64,000 nucleotides of DNA from Variovorax paradoxus (GTDB lineage Bacteria > Pseudomonadota > Gammaproteobacteria > Burkholderiales > Burkholderiaceae_C): contig NZ_JXQQ01000043.1 in the NCBI RefSeq assembly GCF_000834655.1, positions 20,431 through 84,430 on the forward strand, given 5' to 3'. The first letter of the stretch is position 1. Each line of letters opens with the position of its first letter. Positions 1 to 10,223 of the stretch are shown one piece after another. Made by a program: the position numbers and the translations under genes. Under the pieces are notes generated by a model. That model was not told the origin of the DNA and searched no databases. It saw nothing but the letters and a program-made list of their open reading frames with translations.

Positions 1-1
1 C

Positions 2-718
2 GCGCAGAAGGTGGACGTGATCGCGTTCTCGCCGGTGGTCGAATCGGGCTGGGAGACCGTGCTGCGCGAAGCCAAGGCCGCCAAGATCCCGGTGGTGCTG
101 ACCGACCGCTCCGTCAACACCAAGGACGACACGCTCTACGTGACCTTCATGGGCTCGGACTTCACCGAGGAAGGCCGCAAGGCCGGCCGCTGGCTGGTGG
201 AGAAGATGAAGGACCAGAAGGGCGAAGTGAACATCGTCGAGCTGCAGGGCACCGTGGGCTCGGCGCCGGCCATCGACCGCAAGAAGGGCTTCGAGGAAAT
301 CATCAAGGCCGACCCGAAGTTCAAGATCATCCGTTCGCAGACCGGCGACTTCACCCGCGCCAAGGGCAAGGAGGTGATGGAGGCGTTCCTCAAGGCCGAC
401 GGCAAGAAGATCAACGTGCTCTACGCGCACAACGACGACATGGCCATCGGCGCGATCCAGGCGATCGAAGAGGCGGGCATGAAGCCGGCCAAGGACATCA
501 CCATCATCTCGATCGACGGGGTGAAGGGCGCCTTCGAAGCCATGATCGCCGGCAAGCTCAACGTGTCGGTCGAATGCAGCCCGCTGCTCGGGCCGCAGCT
601 CATGCAGGCGGTCAAGGACATCAAGGCCGGCAAGACGCTGCCCAAGCGCATCGTGACCGAAGAAGGCATCTTCCCGATGGAAGTGGCCGCAAAGGAATTC
701 CCGAACCGCAAGTATTGA
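2..718 (+). CDS. ytfQ: Sugar ABC transporter periplasmic binding protein, YtfQ type (5' truncated by window)
   Basis: This is the C-terminal part of a periplasmic sugar-binding protein; the reading frame is open to the window edge, so the start and signal peptide lie outside. The visible 238 or so residues follow the known YtfQ (galactofuranose-binding) family closely, including AFSPVVESGW near the left edge, ELQGTVGSAPAIDRKKGF, RSQTGDFTRAKGKEVME and YAHNDDMAIGAIQA. The family captures furanose sugars and delivers them to the YtfR/YtfT/YjfF importer, whose genes lie about 4 kb downstream in the same orientation. Substrate preference cannot be read from the sequence; galactofuranose or arabinofuranose is inferred from the family and the downstream pentonate genes. 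Confidence 0.9.
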   Translation, partial: AQKVDVIAFSPVVESGWETVLREAKAAKIPVVLTDRSVNTKDDTLYVTFMGSDFTEEGRKAGRWLVEKMKDQKGEVNIVELQGTVGSAPAIDRKKGFEEIIKADPKFKIIRSQTGDFTRAKGKEVMEAFLKADGKKINVLYAHNDDMAIGAIQAIEEAGMKPAKDITIISIDGVKGAFEAMIAGKLNVSVECSPLLGPQLMQAVKDIKAGKTLPKRIVTEEGIFPMEVAAKEFPNRKY

Positions 719-722
719 GTAC

Positions 723-815
723 GCCCCCAGGCTGCGCGCACTTCGTGTCGCGCGCGCCAACCCCCTCCCCGGGGGCAACACCAGCGGCCCGGCGAAGCCG
801 GTTCCGCGGTGTTCC
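723..815 (+). repeat. Dispersed intergenic repeat, copy 1
   Basis: This stretch between ytfQ and chvE contains no gene. It carries a roughly 90-base element starting CCCCCAGGCTGCGCGCACTT and ending GCCGGTTCCGCGG, with a C-tract/G-tract stem in the middle. A diverged copy in the opposite orientation lies at 47964-48052, immediately after the 5'-nucleotidase stop codon. The internal CCCCCTCCCCGGGGG and the position just after stop codons suggest a REP-like hairpin element. Confidence 0.7.
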
Positions 816-861
816 CTGAATCAGACAGCACCCCACAGAAAAAGACGGAGCTCATCGCACC

Positions 862-1932
862 ATGAAACGCAAATTCCTCAAGGCCTCGCTCGCGGGCCTG
901 GCCTTCGCCGTCGTCGGCTTCACGCCGCTGGCCAACGCGCAGGACAAGGGCCTGATCGCCATCTCGATGCCCACCAAGTCGTCGGCCCGCTGGATCGCCG
1001 ACGGCGCGAACATGGTCAAGTACTTCAAGGACAAGGGCTACAAGACCGACCTGCAGTACGCGGACGACGACATTCCGAACCAGCTCGCGCAGATCGAGAA
1101 CATGGTGACCAAGGGTTCGAAGGTGCTGGTGATCGCCGCCATCGACGGCACCACGCTCTCGGACGTGCTGCAAAAGGCTGCCGACAAGGGCGTGAAGGTC
1201 ATCGCGTACGACCGGCTCATCAAGGGTTCCAAGAACGTCGACTACTACGCCACCTTCGACAACTTCCAGGTCGGCGTGCTGCAGGCGCAGTCGATCGAGG
1301 CGGCGCTGGGCTTGAAGAGCGGCAAGGGCCCGTTCAACATCGAGCTCTTCGGCGGCTCGCCCGACGACAACAACGCCTTCTTTTTCTACAACGGCGCGAT
1401 GTCGGTGTTCGATCCGTACATCAAGAGCGGCAAGCTCGTGGTGCGCAGCAAGCAGATGGGCATGGACAAGGTCGGCACGCTGCGCTGGGACGGCGCGGTA
1501 GCGCAGGCGCGCATGGACAACCTGCTGTCGGCCTACTACACGAAGGACCGCGTGGATGCGGTGCTGTCGCCCTACGACGGCCTCTCGATCGGCATTCTTT
1601 CGTCGCTCAAGGGCGTGGGCTACGGCTCCGGTTCGCAGCCGATGCCCGTCGTCTCGGGCCAGGACGCCGAGGTGCCTTCGGTCAAGTCGATCCTGCGCAA
1701 GGAACAGACCTCCACCGTGTTCAAGGACACGCGCGAGCTGGCCAAGGTGACGGTCGCGATGGTCGACGCCATGCTCTCGGGCAAGACGCCCGAGGTGAAC
1801 GACACCAAGACCTACAACAACGGCATCAAGGTCGTGCCCTCGTACCTGCTCAAGCCCGTGAGCGTGGACGCTTCCAACTGGAAGCAGGTGCTGGTGGACA
1901 GCGGCTACTACAAGGAAAGCCAGGTCAAGTGA
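862..1932 (+). CDS. chvE: Multiple sugar-binding periplasmic receptor ChvE
   Basis: This is a periplasmic binding protein of 356 residues. A signal peptide covers residues 1-26 (basic MKRK, hydrophobic core, cut after ANA). The mature part is very close to Agrobacterium ChvE, with AISMPTKSSARWIADG, DLQYADDDIPNQ, IELFGGSPDDNNAFFFYNGA, LSPYDGLSIG and VSGQDAEVPSVKSI. In that family the protein binds arabinose, galactose, glucose and related sugars, and feeds the GguAB importer. Here gguA follows with a 4-base overlap and gguB after that, so the three form one importer. A second role in sugar sensing is known for Agrobacterium ChvE, but no VirA-like partner is in this window. Confidence 0.95.
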   Translation: MKRKFLKASLAGLAFAVVGFTPLANAQDKGLIAISMPTKSSARWIADGANMVKYFKDKGYKTDLQYADDDIPNQLAQIENMVTKGSKVLVIAAIDGTTLSDVLQKAADKGVKVIAYDRLIKGSKNVDYYATFDNFQVGVLQAQSIEAALGLKSGKGPFNIELFGGSPDDNNAFFFYNGAMSVFDPYIKSGKLVVRSKQMGMDKVGTLRWDGAVAQARMDNLLSAYYTKDRVDAVLSPYDGLSIGILSSLKGVGYGSGSQPMPVVSGQDAEVPSVKSILRKEQTSTVFKDTRELAKVTVAMVDAMLSGKTPEVNDTKTYNNGIKVVPSYLLKPVSVDASNWKQVLVDSGYYKESQVK

Positions 1933-3494
1933 GCAACGTGAGCGGAGGCGAACGCACGATCCTCGAGATGCGCGGGATCACCAAGACGTTTCCGGGCGTG
2001 AAGGCCCTGAGCAACGTCAACCTCGCCGTGCGCGCGGGGGAGATCCACGCGGTGGTCGGGGAAAACGGCGCGGGCAAGTCGACGCTCATGAAGGTATTGA
2101 GCGGCGTCTACCCGTGCGACTCGTACACCGGGGAGATCCATTTCGAGGGCGAGCTTCGCCGCTTCAAGGGCATCGCCGACAGCGAGAAGCTGGGCATCAT
2201 CATCATTCACCAGGAGCTCGCGCTGGTGCCGCTGCTCTCGATTGCGGAGAACCTGTTTCTCGGCAACGAGATCGCCACCGGCGGCGTGATCGACTGGTTC
2301 GCCGCCTATGCGAAGACGCGCGAGCTGCTCGCGAAGGTGGGCCTGAAGGAACCGCCCACCACGCTGGTGACCGACCTGGGCGTCGGCAAGCAGCAACTGG
2401 TGGAAATCGCCAAGGCGCTCGCGAAAGAGGTGAAGCTGCTGATCCTGGACGAGCCCACGGCGAGTCTGAACGAGAACGACAGCGATGCGCTCCTGGCGCT
2501 GCTGCTCGAACTCAAGCGCCAGGGCATCGCCTCGATCCTCATCTCGCACAAGCTCAACGAGATCGCCAAGGTGGCCGATTCGGTTACCGTGCTGCGCGAC
2601 GGCGCGACGGTGGAAACCATCGACTGCCGCAGCGAGCCGATCAGCGAAGACCGCATCATCCGCGGCATGGTCGGGCGCGACATGGAACACCGCTACCCGC
2701 AGCGCTCGCCGAAGATCGGCGAGACCGTGCTGGAAGTGCGCGACTGGCGCGTGCACCACGCGCTGCACGCCGACCGCGAGCAGATCAAGGGCGTGAACCT
2801 GCATGTGCGCCAGGGCGAGATCGTCGGCATCGCGGGCCTCATGGGCGCGGGCCGCACCGAACTGGCGATGAGCGTGTTCGGCAAGTCGTACGGCCAGCGC
2901 ATCAGCGGCTCGGTGCTCATGCACGGCAAGCCCGTGGACGTGAGCACGGTGCGCAAGGCCATCGACCACGGCATCGCCTACGTCACCGAGGACCGCAAGG
3001 GGCTCGGGCTGGTGCTGGAAGAGGGCATCCGCAAGAACATCAGCCTCGCGAACCTCGATGCGATCTCCGAACGCTCGGTGATCGACGACGGCCGCGAGTT
3101 CAAGGTGGCGAACGACTACAAGAAAGCGCTGAACATCCGCTGCTCGGGCGTCGAGCAGCTGGTGGTCAACCTGTCGGGCGGCAACCAGCAGAAGGTGGTG
3201 CTGAGCAAGTGGCTCTTCACCAAGCCCGAACTGCTGATCCTGGACGAACCCACGCGCGGTATCGACGTGGGCGCCAAGTACGAGATCTACACCATCATCG
3301 ACCAGCTCGCGAGCGAGGGCAAAGGCATTCTCATGATTTCTTCCGAACTGCCGGAGTTGCTCGGCATGTGCGACCGCATCTACGTGATGAACGAGGGGCG
3401 CTTCGTGGCCGAATTCACCGCGGCCGAGGCATCCCAGGAGCGCATCATGCATGCGATCGTGAGCGCAGGAAGTTCCGTCCATGTCGCAGCCTGA
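1929..3494 (+). CDS. gguA: Sugar ABC transporter ATP-binding protein GguA (two ATPase domains)
   Basis: This 521-residue protein has the duplicated ATPase layout of sugar importers of the MglA/XylG/GguA group. Domain 1 has Walker A GENGAGKST at about residues 44-52 and Walker B LLILDEPTAS. Domain 2 has the usual degenerate P-loop (AGLMGAGRTEL), an intact signature LSGGNQQK and Walker B LLILDEPTRGID. It powers uptake through GguB. The GTG start overlaps the chvE stop by 4 bases (GTGA), a sign of translational coupling; another GTG lies three codons in. The end overlaps gguB by 14 bases. Confidence 0.95.
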   Translation: MSNVSGGERTILEMRGITKTFPGVKALSNVNLAVRAGEIHAVVGENGAGKSTLMKVLSGVYPCDSYTGEIHFEGELRRFKGIADSEKLGIIIIHQELALVPLLSIAENLFLGNEIATGGVIDWFAAYAKTRELLAKVGLKEPPTTLVTDLGVGKQQLVEIAKALAKEVKLLILDEPTASLNENDSDALLALLLELKRQGIASILISHKLNEIAKVADSVTVLRDGATVETIDCRSEPISEDRIIRGMVGRDMEHRYPQRSPKIGETVLEVRDWRVHHALHADREQIKGVNLHVRQGEIVGIAGLMGAGRTELAMSVFGKSYGQRISGSVLMHGKPVDVSTVRKAIDHGIAYVTEDRKGLGLVLEEGIRKNISLANLDAISERSVIDDGREFKVANDYKKALNIRCSGVEQLVVNLSGGNQQKVVLSKWLFTKPELLILDEPTRGIDVGAKYEIYTIIDQLASEGKGILMISSELPELLGMCDRIYVMNEGRFVAEFTAAEASQERIMHAIVSAGSSVHVAA

Positions 3495-4689
3495 AGCCAA
3501 CGCGGTGCAGGGCGCCGCATCCGCCGCAACACCGAAGCTCCACGTGGGCTTCCTGAAGAACAACCTGCGCGAGTACGGCATGCTGATCTCGCTGGTCGCG
3601 ATCATGGTGCTGTTCCAGGTGCTGACCGACGGCACGCTCCTGCGGCCGCTGAACCTCACCAACCTGCTGCTGCAGAACAGCTACGTCGTCATCATGGCGC
3701 TGGGCATGCTGCTGGTGATCGTGGCGGGGCACATCGACCTGTCGGTGGGCTCGGTGTGCGGCTTCATCGGCGCACTCGCGGCGGTGCTGATGGTGGAGTA
3801 CGAATGGCACTTCATCCCGACCGCGATCATCAGCATCGCGGCAGGCGCGGTGATCGGCGCCGCGCAGGGCTGGTTCGTCGCGTTCCGCAAGATCCCGTCG
3901 TTCATCGTCACGCTCGCGGGCATGCTGGTGTTCAAGGGGCTCACGCTGGCGCTGCTGGCGGGGCAGTCGGTGGGGCCGTTTCCGGTGGAGTTCCAGCGCC
4001 TGAGCTCGGGCTTCATTCCCGATCCGCTCGGAGGCGACACGCTGCGCACCACCTCGCTGATCGTGGGTGCGCTCGCGGCGGCGGCGCTTGTCTTCTTCAA
4101 GCTGCGCGGGCGCGCCAGGCTCAAGGCGCACGGCATGGAGCAGGAGCCCTATGCCTTCTTCTTGGTGAAGAACCTGTTCTTTGCGGCGATCATCCTTTTC
4201 TTCAGCTACCTGCTCTCCACGTACAAGGGCCTGCCCAACGTGCTGGTGGTGATGGCGGTGCTGATCGTGGTGTACGACTTCGTCACCAACCGCACGACCA
4301 TCGGCCGGCGCATCTATGCGCTGGGCGGCAACGAGAAGGCGGCGCGGCTGTCGGGCGTGAAGACGCAGCGGCTCGCGTTCCTCACCTTCGTGAACATGGG
4401 CGCGCTCGCCGCACTCGCGGGCCTGGTTTTCGCCGCGCGCCTGAACACGGCCACGCCCAAGGCCGGCCTCGGCTTCGAGCTCGACGTGATCGCGGCCTGC
4501 TTCATCGGCGGTGCCTCGGCCTCGGGCGGCGTGGGCCGGGTGATGGGCGCGGTGATCGGCGCCTTCATCATGGGCGTGATGAACAACGGCATGTCGATCC
4601 TGGGGATCGGCATCGACTACCAGCAGGTCATCAAGGGCCTGGTGCTGCTGGCGGCGGTGTTCATCGACGTCTACAACAAGAACAAGTAG
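3481..4689 (+). CDS. gguB: Sugar ABC transporter permease GguB
   Basis: This 402-residue inner-membrane permease belongs to the BPD_transp_2 family (XylH/GguB group, typically about 400 residues). It has around ten hydrophobic segments, the family pattern GHIDLSVGSVCGFIGA after the second segment, IPSFIVTLAGMLVFKG, and near the C-terminus LDVIAACFIGGASASGGVGRV. With ChvE and GguA it forms a broad-specificity sugar importer. The start codon lies inside the end of gguA. It ends only 4 bases before ytfR, so the second importer is probably co-transcribed. Confidence 0.95.
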   Translation: MSQPEANAVQGAASAATPKLHVGFLKNNLREYGMLISLVAIMVLFQVLTDGTLLRPLNLTNLLLQNSYVVIMALGMLLVIVAGHIDLSVGSVCGFIGALAAVLMVEYEWHFIPTAIISIAAGAVIGAAQGWFVAFRKIPSFIVTLAGMLVFKGLTLALLAGQSVGPFPVEFQRLSSGFIPDPLGGDTLRTTSLIVGALAAAALVFFKLRGRARLKAHGMEQEPYAFFLVKNLFFAAIILFFSYLLSTYKGLPNVLVVMAVLIVVYDFVTNRTTIGRRIYALGGNEKAARLSGVKTQRLAFLTFVNMGALAALAGLVFAARLNTATPKAGLGFELDVIAACFIGGASASGGVGRVMGAVIGAFIMGVMNNGMSILGIGIDYQQVIKGLVLLAAVFIDVYNKNK

Positions 4690-4693
4690 CAGC

Positions 4694-6214
<1,521 letters not shown>

Positions 6215-6236
6215 GCCACTCGCCTTTCCTGTCTTT

Positions 6237-6346
6237 CTCCCTCCCCTTCCGGGGGAGGGCAGGGGTGGGGGCACGCGGCCTTCACCGCCGCGCAGTGCTC
6301 GAGGCCGCATGCCCCCATCCCGACCTTCCCCCGGAAGGGGAAGGAG
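6237..6346. repeat. Inverted pair of C-rich palindromic repeats between ytfR and ytfT
   Basis: The 145-base gap between ytfR and ytfT contains two copies of the same roughly 40-base unit in opposite orientation. The left copy is 6237-6277 (core CCCTTCCGGGGGAGGGC...GGGTGGGGGC). The right copy is 6308-6346, whose reverse complement repeats the same series with few changes. Paired, they give a long hairpin. This resembles widespread REP-type elements. It may lower or fine-tune expression of the two permease genes relative to the ATPase, but that is inference. Confidence 0.75.
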
Positions 6347-6359
6347 CAAGGCAGAACAC

Positions 6360-7394
6360 ATGAACCGCCTTTCGTCCCTCATGAGCCATCGCCTCGCCTG
6401 GCCCATCGTCACGTTGCTGCTGCTCCTTGCGATCAACACCGCGTTCAACGCGAGCTTCCTGCGCCTCGAATGGCGCGAGGGCCATCTCTACGGCAGCCTC
6501 ATCGACATCCTGAATCGCGCGGCGCCGCTGGTGCTGGTTTCGCTCGGGATGACGCTGGTGATCGCCACGCGCGGCATCGACATCTCGGTGGGCGCCGTGG
6601 TGGCCATCGCGGCGTCGGTCGCGGCCTGGATGATCGGCGGCTCGGTGTCCAGCGACGTGAGCCGCTTCCCGATGTCGCTCGCGATCCTCGCGGCCATCGG
6701 CGTCGCATTGCTGTGTGGCCTGTGGAACGGCCTGCTGGTCGCGAAGGTCGGCATGCAGCCGATCATCGCGACGCTGATCCTCATGGTGGCGGGCCGCGGC
6801 ATCGCGCAACTGATTGCGGACGGGCAGATCATCACGATCTACTACAAGCCCTTCTTCTTCCTCGGCAGCGGCTATCTGCTGGGGTTGCCGTTCTCTCTTT
6901 TCATCGTGGCGACGGTGTTCGTGCTGCTGTACCTGGCGATCACGCGCACGGCGCTCGGGCTTTTCATCCAGGCGGTGGGGATCAACCCGACGGCTGCGCG
7001 CGTGGCGGGCATCCAGGCACGGCGGCTCGTCGTGGGCGCATATGCGTTCTGCGGCGCCTGCGCCGGCGTGGCGGGCCTGTTGATCAGCTCGAACGTCAAG
7101 AGCGCGGACGGCAACAACGCCGGGCAACTGCTGGAGCTCGATGCAATCCTCGCGGTCACGCTCGGCGGCACGGCGCTGACCGGCGGTCGCTTCAGCCTCA
7201 TGGGCAGCGTGATCGGCGCGCTGATCATCCAGACGCTGACCTATGCGATCTATTCGCTGGGCGTGCCGCCCGAGATCAACCTCGTGGTGAAGGCGGTGGT
7301 GGTGTTCGTGGTGATGCTGCTGCAGTCGCCGGAGTTCAGGGCCGAGGTGCGGTCGCTGGTGCAGCGGCCGGCGCATGAAGGAGGCAGGGCATGA
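6360..7394 (+). CDS. ytfT: Sugar ABC transporter permease YtfT
   Basis: This 344-residue inner-membrane permease is in the BPD_transp_2 family. The start chosen is the ATG at 6360 (MNRLSSLMSHRLAWP). The frame stays open upstream to 6201, but that part would be translated repeat DNA rich in Pro, Gly and Arg, unlike the family. Family patterns include TLVIATRGIDISVGAVVAIA, MQPIIATLILMVAGRGIA and LDAILAVTLGGTALTGGRFS. It pairs with YjfF, whose start overlaps this stop by 4 bases. Confidence 0.92.
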   Translation: MNRLSSLMSHRLAWPIVTLLLLLAINTAFNASFLRLEWREGHLYGSLIDILNRAAPLVLVSLGMTLVIATRGIDISVGAVVAIAASVAAWMIGGSVSSDVSRFPMSLAILAAIGVALLCGLWNGLLVAKVGMQPIIATLILMVAGRGIAQLIADGQIITIYYKPFFFLGSGYLLGLPFSLFIVATVFVLLYLAITRTALGLFIQAVGINPTAARVAGIQARRLVVGAYAFCGACAGVAGLLISSNVKSADGNNAGQLLELDAILAVTLGGTALTGGRFSLMGSVIGALIIQTLTYAIYSLGVPPEINLVVKAVVVFVVMLLQSPEFRAEVRSLVQRPAHEGGRA

Positions 7395-8425
7395 GCGCGG
7401 TGATCGAGACGGCGGCCGCACCCTCGCCCCAACCCTCTCCCGCGCGCGGGAGAGGGAGGAAGACAGGGCTCAATCCGAAGTACCTGCCGCTCACGGCGAC
7501 GATCTCGCTGTTCGTGTTGATGGCGACGTTGGGGTCGGTGTTCTACGACGGGTTCTTCTCGGCGCAGGTGTTCCTCAACCTGCTGATCGACAACGCGTTC
7601 CTCATCGTTGTGGCGGTCGGCATGACCTTCGTGATCCTCTCGGGCGGCATCGACCTGTCGGTCGGCTCGGTGATCGCGCTCACCACGATGGTGTCGGCTT
7701 CGCTGGTCGAGAAGCACGGCTGGAGCCCGGCGATCGTGATCCCGCTGGTGCTGGCAATGGGCACCGCCTTCGGCGCGTTCATGGGGCTGCTCATCGAGCG
7801 CTTCCGGCTGCAGCCGTTCATCGTCACGCTCGCGGGCATGTTCCTCGCGCGCGGCCTCTGCTATCTCATCAGCATCGATTCGATCAGCATCACCAACGAG
7901 TTCTATTCGGAGGTCTCGCAGATCCGCATTCCCATCTGGGGCGAGGCCTCGGTCTCGATCAGCGCGGTGATCGCCATCGTGGTGCTGCTGGCCGCGGTGT
8001 TCATCGCGCATTGCACGCCCTTCGGCCGCGCGGTGTACGCCATCGGCGGCAGCGAGCATTCGGCGATGCTGATGGGCCTGCCGGTGCGCCGCACGCTCGT
8101 GGGCGTGTACACGCTCTCGGGCTTCTGCTCGGCGCTGGCGGGCGTGATCTTCACCTTCTACATGCTCTCTGGCTACGGCCTGCACGCGCTCGGGCTAGAG
8201 CTCGATGCCATTGCGGCGGTGGTGATCGGCGGCACGCTGCTCACCGGCGGCGTGGGGTACGTGGCGGGCACGCTCTTCGGCGTGCTGATGCTCGGGATCA
8301 TCCAGACGCTGATCTCCTTCGACGGCACGCTCAGCTCGTGGTGGACGCGCATCGTCGTCGGCGCGCTGCTCTTCGTGTTCTGCCTGCTGCAACGCTTCTT
8401 CACGTCGCGCGCACCGACGCGCTGA
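7391..8425 (+). CDS. yjfF: Sugar ABC transporter permease YjfF, with repeat-derived N-terminal insert
   Basis: This 344-residue permease is the partner of YtfT. It has VILSGGIDLSVGSVIALT, LQPFIVTLAGMFLARGL and LDAIAAVVIGGTLLTGGVGYV. The ATG overlaps the ytfT stop (ATGA), indicating coupled translation. The N-terminus is odd: after MSAVIETAAA comes PSPQPSPARGRGRK, encoded by a palindromic repeat (7433-7456), before the normal first membrane segment begins at about residue 35. Because this tail sits on the cytoplasmic side ahead of the membrane domain, it may be tolerated without loss of function. Confidence 0.92.
   Translation: MSAVIETAAAPSPQPSPARGRGRKTGLNPKYLPLTATISLFVLMATLGSVFYDGFFSAQVFLNLLIDNAFLIVVAVGMTFVILSGGIDLSVGSVIALTTMVSASLVEKHGWSPAIVIPLVLAMGTAFGAFMGLLIERFRLQPFIVTLAGMFLARGLCYLISIDSISITNEFYSEVSQIRIPIWGEASVSISAVIAIVVLLAAVFIAHCTPFGRAVYAIGGSEHSAMLMGLPVRRTLVGVYTLSGFCSALAGVIFTFYMLSGYGLHALGLELDAIAAVVIGGTLLTGGVGYVAGTLFGVLMLGIIQTLISFDGTLSSWWTRIVVGALLFVFCLLQRFFTSRAPTR
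7421..7457. repeat. REP-type palindrome inside the yjfF coding sequence
   Basis: A perfect 24-base palindrome occupies 7433-7456 (two 12-base arms, CCCTCTCCCGCG and its complement), preceded by CCCTCGCCCCAA. This is the same class of C-rich palindrome seen between ytfR and ytfT. Here it lies in frame within codons about 11-22 of yjfF. Confidence 0.85.
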
Positions 8426-8465
8426 CTTTCTCTCTTTCCTTTTTCTCTCTCAGGATATTTCTCGC

Positions 8466-10214
8466 ATGCCGGACACCCCTCCGAAGAAACTGCGCTCGAC
8501 CGAATGGTTCGGCTCGGCCGACAAGAACGGCTTCATGTACCGCAGCTGGATGAAGAACCAGGGCATTCCGGACCACGAGTTCGATGGCCGGCCGATCGTC
8601 GGCATCTGCAACACCTGGTCGGAGCTCACGCCCTGCAACGCGCACTTCCGCAAGATCGCGGAGCATGTGAAGCGCGGCATCTCCGAAGCAGGCGGCTTCC
8701 CGGTCGAGTTCCCTGTGTTCTCCAATGGCGAATCGAACCTGCGGCCGACCGCGATGCTCACGCGCAACCTCGCGAGCATGGACGTGGAAGAGGCCATCCG
8801 CGGCAATCCGGTCGATGCGGTGGTGCTGCTCACGGGCTGCGACAAGACCACGCCCGCGCTCCTGATGGGCGCGGCAAGCTGCGACATCCCGGCCATCGTC
8901 GTCACGGGCGGGCCGATGCTCAACGGCAAGCTCGACGGCAAGGACATCGGCTCGGGCACCGCCGTGTGGCAGCTGCACGAATCGCTGAAGGCGGGCGAGA
9001 TCAACCTGCACCAGTTCCTCTCTGCCGAGGGCGGCATGTCGCGCTCGGCAGGCACCTGCAACACGATGGGCACCGCCTCGACGATGGCCTGCATGGCCGA
9101 GGCGCTGGGCACCTCGCTGCCGCACAACGCGGCGATTCCGGCGGTCGATGCGCGGCGCTACGTGCTCGCGCAGATGTCGGGCATGCGCGCGGTGCAGATG
9201 GCCAAGGAAGGGCTCACGCTGTCGAAGATCCTCACGCGCGAGGCCTTCGAGAACGCCATTCGCGTGAACGCGGCGATCGGCGGATCGACCAATGCGGTGA
9301 TCCACCTGAAGGCGATCGCGGGGCGCATCGGCGTCGATCTCGAACTGGAAGACTGGACGCGCATCGGCAGCCACACGCCGACCATCGTGGACCTGATGCC
9401 CTCGGGCCGCTTCCTCATGGAAGAGTTCTATTACGCGGGTGGCTTGCCCGCCGTGCTGCGCCGCCTCGGCGAGAACGGCTTGCTGCCGCACCCGGATGCG
9501 CTCACCGTCAACGGCCACTCGATCTGGGACAACGTGCGCGAGGCGCCGAGCCTGAACGACGAGGTGATCCGCCCGCTCGACAATCCGCTGATCGCCGATG
9601 GCGGCATCCGCATCCTGCGCGGCAATCTGTCGCCGCGCGGTGCGGTGCTCAAGCCCTCTGCGGCCACGCCCGAGCTGCTCAGGCACCGCGGCCGCGCCGT
9701 GGTGTTCGAGAACCTGGAGCACTACAAGGAGCGCATCGTCGACGAGTCGCTGGACATCGATGCGAGCTCGGTGATGGTGCTCAAGAACTGCGGCCCCAAG
9801 GGCTACCCCGGCATGGCCGAGGTGGGCAACATGGGGCTGCCGCCGAAGCTGCTGCGCCAGGGCGTGAAGGACATGGTGCGCATTTCCGATGCGCGCATGA
9901 GCGGCACGGCGTACGGCACGGTGGTGTTGCACGTGGCGCCCGAAGCTGCAGACGGCGGACCGCTCGCCGCGGTGCGCGATGGCGACTGGATCGAGCTTGA
10001 TTGCGATGCGGGGCGCCTGCACCTGGACATCAGCGACGAGGAGCTGGCCTCACGTCTTGCCTCGCTGTCGAGCACCGATGCGCAACCGATGAGCACGCGC
10101 GGCGGCGGCTACCAGAAGCTCTACGTCAACCACGTGCTGCAGGCCGATGAGGGCTGCGACTTCGACTTCCTGGTGGGCTGCAGAGGCTCCGCCGTTCCAC
10201 GCCATTCACACTGA
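8466..10214 (+). CDS. IlvD/Edd family dehydratase, probably L-arabonate (pentonate) dehydratase
   Basis: This 582-residue Fe-S dehydratase is in the IlvD/Edd family, which removes water from sugar acids or dihydroxy acids to give 2-keto-3-deoxy acids. Probable cluster ligands are C57 (ELTPCNAHF), C125 (LLTGCDKTTPALLMGAASCD, the family signature) and C198 (SAGTCNTMGTAS). The C-terminal swivel domain has LKNCGPKGYPGMAEVGNMG and SDARMSGTAYGTVVLHVAPE. The family does not separate substrates by eye. L-arabonate is preferred because the next gene resembles 2-keto-3-deoxyarabonate dehydratase and the operon carries pentose/galactose-type importers. D-xylonate, D-fuconate or galactonate remain possible. 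Confidence 0.85.
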   Translation: MPDTPPKKLRSTEWFGSADKNGFMYRSWMKNQGIPDHEFDGRPIVGICNTWSELTPCNAHFRKIAEHVKRGISEAGGFPVEFPVFSNGESNLRPTAMLTRNLASMDVEEAIRGNPVDAVVLLTGCDKTTPALLMGAASCDIPAIVVTGGPMLNGKLDGKDIGSGTAVWQLHESLKAGEINLHQFLSAEGGMSRSAGTCNTMGTASTMACMAEALGTSLPHNAAIPAVDARRYVLAQMSGMRAVQMAKEGLTLSKILTREAFENAIRVNAAIGGSTNAVIHLKAIAGRIGVDLELEDWTRIGSHTPTIVDLMPSGRFLMEEFYYAGGLPAVLRRLGENGLLPHPDALTVNGHSIWDNVREAPSLNDEVIRPLDNPLIADGGIRILRGNLSPRGAVLKPSAATPELLRHRGRAVVFENLEHYKERIVDESLDIDASSVMVLKNCGPKGYPGMAEVGNMGLPPKLLRQGVKDMVRISDARMSGTAYGTVVLHVAPEAADGGPLAAVRDGDWIELDCDAGRLHLDISDEELASRLASLSSTDAQPMSTRGGGYQKLYVNHVLQADEGCDFDFLVGCRGSAVPRHSH

Positions 10215-10223
10215 TCACACACC

